Assembly (NCBI RefSeq): GCF_009939005.1
Contig: NZ_JAACJS010000012.1
Span: 186,001-250,000 of the forward strand
Direction: 5' to 3'
From: Sediminibacterium roseum
Lineage (GTDB): Bacteria; Bacteroidota; Bacteroidia; Chitinophagales; Chitinophagaceae
DNA: 64,000 nt
Part shown: piece after piece, positions 34,953 to 41,276 of the stretch
Layout of the letters: each line of letters opens with the position of its first letter
How positions within the stretch are numbered: the first letter of the stretch is position 1
Translations under genes and position numbers: made by a program
Notes under the pieces: generated by a model
The model's database searches: none
The model's input: the letters and a program-made list of their open reading frames with translations, nothing else
What the model was told of the DNA's origin: nothing

Positions 34953-35296
34953 ATCGTTGAAATTAAATTAATTTGGTATATAGCATGCAACGGTTAACAT
35001 CTGCAAAGCCTGGGTTAATTATGGCAAACAAATTTAAAAATAAGAAAAGCATATTTGGAATGCACATACTTCAGGATTATCTGCACGACAAATATATTTG
35101 AACGCTGTTTTTAATTCACATGGGACAGGAAGTCCAGGAAATTTATTTCCTGGCTTCTTTATTTCAGGGCAGGCCTATATTCGGTTCCGCTGCTAAAATC
35201 AAACCACAACTAGTTAATATCTGCCAACACGCCGCTTTTGGCTTGGTTTACTTTCATGCTTTAGCCACGATCTGGTACCCAAAAACTTTCTGCCTG
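34953..35296. other. Divergent intergenic region with a plus-strand leader hairpin
   Basis: This 344-bp gap separates two divergent peptidase genes. It holds a TAnnTTTG-type element (TATATTTG, 35093-35100) on the plus strand and the hairpin at 35129-35165; a minus-strand TAAATTTG is at 35029-35036. No short gene with a recognisable signal is seen. Confidence 0.45.
35129..35165 (+). terminator. Leader stem-loop, possible attenuator or short-RNA terminator
   Basis: GAAG-CCAGGAAA pairs with TTTCCTGGCTTC (one bulged base) around a 4-nt loop, followed by TTTATTTC. It lies about 30 bp after a TATATTTG promoter element and 130 bp before the peptidase start, where a terminator would cut transcription before the gene. 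Confidence 0.45.
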
Positions 35297-37567
35297 ATGA
35301 AACGTTTATTTTTCCTGTGTCTTCTTTTGCTTGTGTCCATTTCCTCTTTAACCGCGCAAAAGCCCGTTGTTACCGCATATGCGCCTACGCGCGAAGAAAT
35401 CGCGAAACGTTACAAACGCGCAAACGAACTGGATACGCTTGCAAGACGTTCGGTGTTCAAAAGCAATGTAGTGCCCAACTGGTCGGGCGCCTCTTCGTTC
35501 TGGTACCGGAACACTTTGGCTGACAGTGTTGCGGAGTATGTGTTTGTTGATCCATCACAGAACACCAAAAAGGTGTTGTTCGACCCCGTTAAACTTGCTG
35601 CTTCTTTAACACAGGCAACCGGCAAAACGGTTGATTCGCGGAGGCTGGCGCTGAAAGATATTTATGTGTACCCGGGTACAAACAGGATAGCGATCGCCAC
35701 AGGCACGCTGTTTTTTGATGTTGACCTCGCTTCGTACCAGCTTTCAAAAATACATTCATTGCCCGTTGATACAACTTCCTATCCAAACCTTACCCGCGCC
35801 ACAAGCCGCTGGCAGCGCGGGAGACAGAACCTGGTTTCGCCGGATAAAAAATATACGGTCGCCATCAAAGACTACAACATCACCATCACACCAACAGAAG
35901 GCGGCGCCCCGGTGATGGCCACAACAGATGGAACGCAGGACATCCCTTATTCCGACGTTACATGGTCGCCCGACAGCAGATACCTTGTTACCTACCGGGT
36001 AAAACGCGTGGTAGACAAGCCCGTTTATTATATTTTAACCTCACAACCCGGCACAACGCGGGGCGAGCTGAAACAACAACCCTACAAACAGCCGGGCGAT
36101 GACTTTACTACCTACGAGATGCACGTGGTAAACATCGCCAACAAATCGAACAATAAAGTGGCAACCGATATCATCGATTTTTTTGACGCGCCAAGGCTGC
36201 GCTGGAACGATGGCGATCCCGGTCATTTTATGTACGAGCGCGTTGACCGGGGGCACCAGCGTTTCCGGATCATCGAAGTAAATGCGGATGATCTCTCCAC
36301 AAGGAACATCGTTGACGAAAAAACGCAAACGTTCATTTACGAGCAACGCATCTTTACCTATTACCTTCCTGCAACCTCCGAGATCCTCTGGGTAACGGAG
36401 AAAGATGGATGGCGCCATATTTACCTGGTAGATGCAAAAAATGCAACCGTAAAAAACCCGGTTACAACAGGGGAGTGGGTGGTGCGCAACATCGACAGCG
36501 TTGATGTAAAAAAACGCGAGATCTGGTTCCAGGCAAGTGGCATGAACGCGGGCGAGGATCCATACAACGTACATTACTACCGCATCGGGTTTGATGGAAA
36601 AAATAGGATCACCCTTACGAAACCCGGCTTCAACCACAGGCTTTCGTATTCGCCGGATAAAAAATATTTCGTTGATGTTTATTCAACGCCGAACCAACCC
36701 ACCGTTGCCGTGCTTTGCAACACAAGCGATGGTGAAAAAATAATGGACATTGAGAAAGCCGATGTATCCAGGTACACAAAGGCGGGATTCAGGTTGCCCG
36801 AAGTATTTCATGCAAAAGGCCGCGATGGCAAAACCGATATATGGGGTGTGATCTGCAGGCCCACAGATTTTGACCCGAAGAAAAAATACCCCATCATCGA
36901 AAACATTTACGCCGGCCCGCAGGATGCGTTTGTTCCCAAAACATTTTCGCCATTCGGTGAAATGCAAAGCATGGCGGAACTTGGTTTTATCGTGGTGCAG
37001 ATCGATGGCATGGGCACAGCCAACCGCTCCAAAGCGTTTCACGATGTATGCTGGAAGAACCTTGCCGATGCAGGCTTCCCCGACCGCATCGCCTGGATGC
37101 GTGCCATGGCAACCAAATACCCGCAGGCAGATACGGGTAAAGTTGGATTGTATGGAACATCCGCAGGCGGACAAAACTCCCTCGGTGGCCTGCTGTTCCA
37201 TCCCGAGTGGTACAAGGCCGCTGTATCTGCGGCGGGCTGCCACGACAACCGCGTAGACAAGCAATGGTGGAACGAACAGTGGATGGGTTATCCCGTAGGC
37301 AAACACTACGATGAACAATCGAACATCACCAACGCAGCCAAACTCAAAGGAAATCTATTGCTGATCGTTGGAGAGGCCGACACAAACGTTCCGCCCGAAT
37401 CCACTTACCGCGTTGTAGATGCACTCATCAAAGCCAACAAATCCTTCGACTTCCTCGCCGTTCCCGGCATGGGCCACAGTGATGGAGGACCTTATGGGCG
37501 TGCGAAAAAAAGAGATTTTTTTGTGAAAAACCTGCTGGGCGTTGAACCACCGAATAGAAACAATTAA
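35297..37567 (+). CDS. S9 family peptidase, dipeptidyl peptidase IV-like, exported
   Basis: A 756-residue prolyl oligopeptidase-family serine peptidase. A signal peptide (MKRLFFLCLLLLVSISSLTAQ) is followed by the beta-propeller (about 50-500, DPPIV_N) and the alpha/beta hydrolase domain. The triad is Ser622 in GTSAGG, Asp695 in GEADTNVPPES and His727 in GMGHSDGG. DPP-IV proper has GWSYGG at the nucleophile; GTSAGG is seen in many bacterial relatives. It should release N-terminal dipeptides, preferably Xaa-Pro. The frame is open from 35120, but that region contains the leader hairpin. Confidence 0.93.
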   Translation: MKRLFFLCLLLLVSISSLTAQKPVVTAYAPTREEIAKRYKRANELDTLARRSVFKSNVVPNWSGASSFWYRNTLADSVAEYVFVDPSQNTKKVLFDPVKLAASLTQATGKTVDSRRLALKDIYVYPGTNRIAIATGTLFFDVDLASYQLSKIHSLPVDTTSYPNLTRATSRWQRGRQNLVSPDKKYTVAIKDYNITITPTEGGAPVMATTDGTQDIPYSDVTWSPDSRYLVTYRVKRVVDKPVYYILTSQPGTTRGELKQQPYKQPGDDFTTYEMHVVNIANKSNNKVATDIIDFFDAPRLRWNDGDPGHFMYERVDRGHQRFRIIEVNADDLSTRNIVDEKTQTFIYEQRIFTYYLPATSEILWVTEKDGWRHIYLVDAKNATVKNPVTTGEWVVRNIDSVDVKKREIWFQASGMNAGEDPYNVHYYRIGFDGKNRITLTKPGFNHRLSYSPDKKYFVDVYSTPNQPTVAVLCNTSDGEKIMDIEKADVSRYTKAGFRLPEVFHAKGRDGKTDIWGVICRPTDFDPKKKYPIIENIYAGPQDAFVPKTFSPFGEMQSMAELGFIVVQIDGMGTANRSKAFHDVCWKNLADAGFPDRIAWMRAMATKYPQADTGKVGLYGTSAGGQNSLGGLLFHPEWYKAAVSAAGCHDNRVDKQWWNEQWMGYPVGKHYDEQSNITNAAKLKGNLLLIVGEADTNVPPESTYRVVDALIKANKSFDFLAVPGMGHSDGGPYGRAKKRDFFVKNLLGVEPPNRNN

Positions 37568-37640
37568 AAATTAGGAATTAGGAATTAGGAATTAGGGTAT
37601 GAATAAAAATTCCTAATTCCTAATTACTAATTATTCATAC
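37567..37640. repeat. AATTAGG palindromic element A
   Basis: Three to four AATTAGG heptads are followed by GTATGAATAA, then inverted TCCTAAT heptads and the exact inverse TTATTCATAC. The element abuts the peptidase stop. A near-identical element is at 37763-37833. Confidence 0.85.
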
Positions 37641-37762
37641 GAGACCGCTGTTGTAGGCAATGGCTGAAATGCTTACGATCTCAGCATCTCCGGCCGTTAA
37701 TGTTTTGCAGGCTTCGTGGATGCGTACTTCGTTTAGAAAAGAAACAAAGGTATGCAGCGTCC
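37641..37762 (-). pseudogene. Partial duplicate of the AraC gene (122 bp)
   Basis: This segment aligns without gaps to 37936-38057, inside the HTH-coding part of the neighbouring AraC gene, with about nine mismatches in 122 bp by eye (roughly 93% identity). It lacks the start and the final 101 bp of the gene and is framed on both sides by the AATTAGG palindromes, so it cannot encode a working protein. The mismatches indicate an event that is not brand new. Confidence 0.9.
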
Positions 37763-37833
37763 ATTAAGAATTAGGAATTAGTACATGAATAAAAATTCCT
37801 AATTCCTAATTCCTAATTCCTAATTATTCATAC
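37763..37833. repeat. AATTAGG palindromic element B, supplying the AraC stop
   Basis: Same layout as element A: AATTAGG heptads, ATGAATAA, inverted TCCTAAT heptads and TTATTCATAC. Its last bases contain the stop codon of the AraC gene (37828-37830). Confidence 0.85.
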
Positions 37834-38727
37834 TGTTGTTTCTTCATACGCACTCCTAAAATAATCCTCCTGGTATTCGCTTGGCGATTTGCCGACGATG
37901 GTTTTGAATACGCGGTTGAAGTTGGTTACGGTATTGAAACCGCTGTTGTAGGCGATGGCTGAAATGCTTACGCTCTCTGCATCGCCGGCCGTTAATTTTT
38001 TGCAGGCTTCGTTGATGCGTACTTCGTTGAGAAAAGATACAAAGGTATGCAGCGTCCTTTTTTTAAAGTAACGGCAGAAGGCCTGTGGTGTCATGAAAGC
38101 CTGTTGTGCCACATCCTCCAGCGTGATGGAACGCGCATAGTTGGCCATGATGTAGTGGTAAATATTGCTGAGCCGGATGCCATCGTGTTCACTTACTTCC
38201 GAATGATTGTAGATGCTCGACAGTTCTTTGAGCTTGGGTATCGAAGCGAATTTTTTGAACAGGTCTATCAATGAAACGAGCTGGTCCATGTTCTTGTGTT
38301 TAAGCACAAGTTCCATTTTGTGCGCCACATCGGGCACATGTTCTTCCGGGATGCTGAAACCGTTGTTGTGTTTTTTGAGGAACGCAAGCATGGGTTTCAT
38401 TTCCGCAAGTTCGAGGAAGGGGCGCAGTTTTCCCTGGGGATTGAAGTGGATAGACAATGCCTTCACATTGCGTTTGCTTTTGGCATCGAAATAAACGGGG
38501 TCGCTTTTAAATACATGCGGTTGGTTGGCGCCGATAAAATAAATTTCATTGGGGCCGAAAACATGCATGTTGTTGTTCACCACCAGAGTGCCTTCGCCTT
38601 TCTGTATCCACGTAATCTGTATCTCATCGTGCCTGTGCAGGTGCTGGTAAAAATAAGGCAGCACATCTCGTTTGATGATGATGTTGTTGTCGCCGGGCAC
38701 AGGCAATGTAAATTGCAATACTTTCAT
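37828..38727 (-). CDS. AraC family transcriptional regulator
   Basis: A 299-residue regulator with an N-terminal cupin-type sensing domain (about 1-150; HLHRHDEIQITWIQKGEGTLVVNN, then FIGANQPHVFK) and a C-terminal double HTH (about 195-295): ITLEDVAQQAFMTPQAFCRYFKKRTLHTFVSFLNEVRINEACKKL in segments, then ISAIAYNSGFNTVTNFNRVFK and GKSPSEYQ. It is divergent from the hydroxyproline-type operon at 38947, the usual place for a local activator. Candidate sites are given at 38861 and 41177. The 3' end is joined to a repeat element that provides its stop codon. Confidence 0.95.
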   Translation of the reverse strand: MKVLQFTLPVPGDNNIIIKRDVLPYFYQHLHRHDEIQITWIQKGEGTLVVNNNMHVFGPNEIYFIGANQPHVFKSDPVYFDAKSKRNVKALSIHFNPQGKLRPFLELAEMKPMLAFLKKHNNGFSIPEEHVPDVAHKMELVLKHKNMDQLVSLIDLFKKFASIPKLKELSSIYNHSEVSEHDGIRLSNIYHYIMANYARSITLEDVAQQAFMTPQAFCRYFKKRTLHTFVSFLNEVRINEACKKLTAGDAESVSISAIAYNSGFNTVTNFNRVFKTIVGKSPSEYQEDYFRSAYEETTV

Positions 38728-38946
38728 CTCGGGGTTAATTTTCGGTAAGCAGGAACGGAATTCAACAGATTTTATCCCTAAATTTCCAATTGATGCTAAA
38801 ATTAGTTAAAATATTACCGAACTTGTGTTTTTTTAAACGGGTATTTGCCCGATCTCAACCGGTTAAAATACTATTACAAACAGGTAATTCAAAAGAAACC
38901 GCGCGCATGCGCCGTTTTTACATTTGCGTAAATTAAAATTTGTACT
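38728..38946. promoter_or_regulatory. Divergent control region of AraC and the hydroxyproline-type operon
   Basis: This AT-rich gap contains GTTAAAATATTA (38805-38816), GGTTAAAATAC (38861-38871) and a plus-strand -7 element TACATTTG (38919-38926) 20 bp before the lyase start. The two TTAAAATA boxes are 56 bp apart and are candidates for AraC binding. Confidence 0.45.
38861..38871 (+). promoter_or_regulatory. Shared 11-bp box GGTTAAAATAC, copy 1
   Basis: The exact sequence recurs at 41177-41187 upstream of the arabinofuranosidase gene. It lies 58 bp upstream of the lyase's TACATTTG element, a fitting place for an activator site. Confidence 0.4.
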
Positions 38947-39879
38947 ATGCCAAAAGTAACCTGGAAGGGTGTGTACCCTGCATTATTGACGCCTTTCACG
39001 AATGACGATGCAGTGGATTTTGATATGTTCAAAAAGAACCTCGATGCCCAGGTTGAGGCCGGTGTTGATGGTATCATTCTTGGTGGTTCATTGGGTGAAG
39101 CAAGCGCTTTGCTGAACTCGGAGAAGAAAGAACTGCTGTTGTTTGCAAAAAAGGTTTTGAACGATGCTATTCCTGTGATCATCAATATAGCGGAACAAAC
39201 CACGAAGGCCGCCATTGCGCTTGCGCAGGAAGCAGAAGCCGACGGCGCAGATGGGTTGATGTTGCTGCCGCCGATGCGTTACAAAGCAGACGACCGCGAA
39301 ACGCTTGAATATTTTAAAGCGGTTGCAGCGTCTACATCGCTGCCGATCATGATCTACAACAACCCGGTTGATTATAAGATCCTCGTAACACTCGATATGT
39401 TTGAAGAACTGGCTGCTGTTAAAAACATCGAAGCCGTTAAAGAATCAACACGCGATGTATCGAATGTGAACCGCATGAAAAACCGTTTTGGCGACCGTTA
39501 CAAGATCCTCGGAGGTGTTGATACCCTCTCGCTCGAGAGTCTTTGCATGGGCGCAGACGGTCTCGTGGCAGGACTGGTAGATGCATTCCCGCGCGAAACC
39601 GTAGCCATGTACAGGTTGATCAAGGCAAACCGTTTGCCGGAAGCGCTCGCGATCTACAGGTGGTTCATGCCGGTGCTCGAACTCGATATTCATCCCAAAC
39701 TCGTTCAATACATCAAACTCGCTGCTGCCGCAACGGGCATCGGTTCTACCAATGTGCGTGCGCCGCGTTTGCAGGTAACGGGTGATGAACTGAGAGAAGT
39801 ACAGGCTACGATCGACAAAGCGATTGCCACACGCCCTGAATTACCTGAATATTTGAAACTCGAAGAGGCAGTAGCCTAA
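38947..39879 (+). CDS. DapA-family lyase, probable pyrroline-4-hydroxy-2-carboxylate deaminase
   Basis: A 310-residue class I (Schiff base) aldolase-fold enzyme of the dihydrodipicolinate synthase family. The fold landmarks GGSLGE (about 48-53), YNNP and the catalytic Lys165 in EAVKESTRD are present. A true lysine-pathway DapA is unlikely, as the gene is paired with a D-amino-acid-type FAD dehydrogenase and a divergent AraC regulator; this set is typical of trans-4-hydroxyproline catabolism. There the enzyme deaminates and dehydrates pyrroline-4-hydroxy-2-carboxylate to alpha-ketoglutarate semialdehyde. The specific substrate is inferred from context; other DapA-family lyases remain possible. 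Confidence 0.8.
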   Translation: MPKVTWKGVYPALLTPFTNDDAVDFDMFKKNLDAQVEAGVDGIILGGSLGEASALLNSEKKELLLFAKKVLNDAIPVIINIAEQTTKAAIALAQEAEADGADGLMLLPPMRYKADDRETLEYFKAVAASTSLPIMIYNNPVDYKILVTLDMFEELAAVKNIEAVKESTRDVSNVNRMKNRFGDRYKILGGVDTLSLESLCMGADGLVAGLVDAFPRETVAMYRLIKANRLPEALAIYRWFMPVLELDIHPKLVQYIKLAAAATGIGSTNVRAPRLQVTGDELREVQATIDKAIATRPELPEYLKLEEAVA

Positions 39880-39891
39880 CAAGACCAGATT

Positions 39892-41136
39892 ATGAAAGCT
39901 GTTGTTATCGGCGGCGGGATCATTGGATTGAGCTCCGCCTATTATCTCCTGCGCGAAGGTTTCGAAGTTACGGTTGTTGACCGGACCGATCTTTCTGATA
40001 ATTGCTCGCTCGGCAATCTGGGAATGATCGTGCCCAGCCATTTTGTTCCGCTCGCGGCGCCAGGTATCGTTTCGCAGGGGATCAGGTGGATGTTCGATGC
40101 GAAGAGCCCTTTTTATGTAAAGCCTTCGCTCAACCTTTCCTTGATCAAATGGGGATTGAAATTCATCCGCAGCGCGAATGAAAAAAATGTGAACCATGCG
40201 GCGCCGTACCTGCGCGATCTGAACCTGCTCAGCAAGAAATTATATGAGGACCTTGCCACGCAACCCGGTTTTGATTTTGCGCTGGAAAAGAAAGGCATCA
40301 TCATGTATTACAAAACCGAAAAGGTGGCAGAAGAAGAGATCCATCTCGCCGAAACCGCGCGCAGCATGGGTCTTGATGTGGTTGTGCGTTCAAAAGAAGA
40401 ACTGCAGCAGATCGAACCCGGCGCTGCCATCAATGCGATCGGTGGGGTGCATTACCAGTGCGATGCGCATTTATCGCCCGACAAATTAAACGCCCAGCTG
40501 ATCAGTTACCTCAAAAACAACGGCGTTATTTTTCATACAGGAGCAAAGGTTAACAGGATCGTTGTTGAAAACAATACCATTAAAAATGTGATCGCAGGCA
40601 GTTCCGAGATCAGGGGCGATGTTTTTGTAATGGCCGCCGGATCGTGGATGCCCGAACTCATGAAACTGGCAGGCATCGATCTTTCACTTGTTCCCGGGAA
40701 AGGATATTCTTTCACGATCGATAACCCGGTAAAAAAACTGAATGTTCCCGCGATCCTCTGCGAGGCGCGTGTTGCCATCACACCAATGGGCGGACGCATG
40801 CGTTACGGCGGAACGATGGAGATCAACGCCATCAACCAACAGGTGAACATGAAACGCGTGCAGGGTATTGTTGAATCCGTGGCGGATTATTTACCCGGCC
40901 TTGACCTTGAAATGCCCGCGAAAGAAGACGTATGGTACGGTTTCCGCCCATGCTCCCCGGATGGCCTGCCCTATATCGGCTACGGTAATAAAATAAAAAA
41001 CATGTTATATGCCGGTGGGCATGCGATGATGGGATTGAGCCTTGGGCCGGCAACGGGCAAACTCATCGCCGAGCTTGCAACGAACCGCGCGCCCTCTGTT
41101 AAAACCGATGCTTTTTACCCGGAGCGGTTTATGTAA
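39892..41136 (+). CDS. DadA-type FAD-dependent amino acid dehydrogenase
   Basis: A 414-residue flavoprotein of the DAO superfamily. The FAD-binding Rossmann motif is VVIGGGIIGLSSAYYL at the N-terminus, followed by an acidic residue ending the second strand (VTVVDR) and the C-terminal GHAMMGLSLGPATGKLIAEL loop, which closes over the flavin. It lies 13 bp after the DapA-family gene, so they form an operon. Oxidation of cis-4-hydroxy-D-proline to pyrroline-4-hydroxy-2-carboxylate fits the neighbour; generic D-amino acid oxidation is the alternative. The hydroxyproline epimerase and semialdehyde dehydrogenase of the full pathway are not in the window. Confidence 0.85.
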   Translation: MKAVVIGGGIIGLSSAYYLLREGFEVTVVDRTDLSDNCSLGNLGMIVPSHFVPLAAPGIVSQGIRWMFDAKSPFYVKPSLNLSLIKWGLKFIRSANEKNVNHAAPYLRDLNLLSKKLYEDLATQPGFDFALEKKGIIMYYKTEKVAEEEIHLAETARSMGLDVVVRSKEELQQIEPGAAINAIGGVHYQCDAHLSPDKLNAQLISYLKNNGVIFHTGAKVNRIVVENNTIKNVIAGSSEIRGDVFVMAAGSWMPELMKLAGIDLSLVPGKGYSFTIDNPVKKLNVPAILCEARVAITPMGGRMRYGGTMEINAINQQVNMKRVQGIVESVADYLPGLDLEMPAKEDVWYGFRPCSPDGLPYIGYGNKIKNMLYAGGHAMMGLSLGPATGKLIAELATNRAPSVKTDAFYPERFM

Positions 41137-41176
41137 CACGATGCGTTGCTTCTTACTTCTTATGCTCTCGCAAACT

Positions 41177-41187
41177 GGTTAAAATAC
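41177..41187 (+). promoter_or_regulatory. Shared 11-bp box GGTTAAAATAC, copy 2
   Basis: An exact copy of the box at 38861-38871, here 90 bp upstream of the arabinofuranosidase ATG in the gap after the FAD enzyme gene. It suggests common control of both transcription units. Confidence 0.4.
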
Positions 41188-41276
41188 GTCCATGCTCAGT
41201 TAAAAAGAGAACGTGATCAGCGAAGGATAACGAATAGTTTTAGAACTGAATTTTTCCATCACCACAATTCATCCAG

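Noticed and set aside
38947..39879. Lysine-pathway dihydrodipicolinate synthase
   Set aside because: Catalytic residues fit the superfamily, but pairing with a DadA-type enzyme and an AraC regulator argues for a catabolic lyase.
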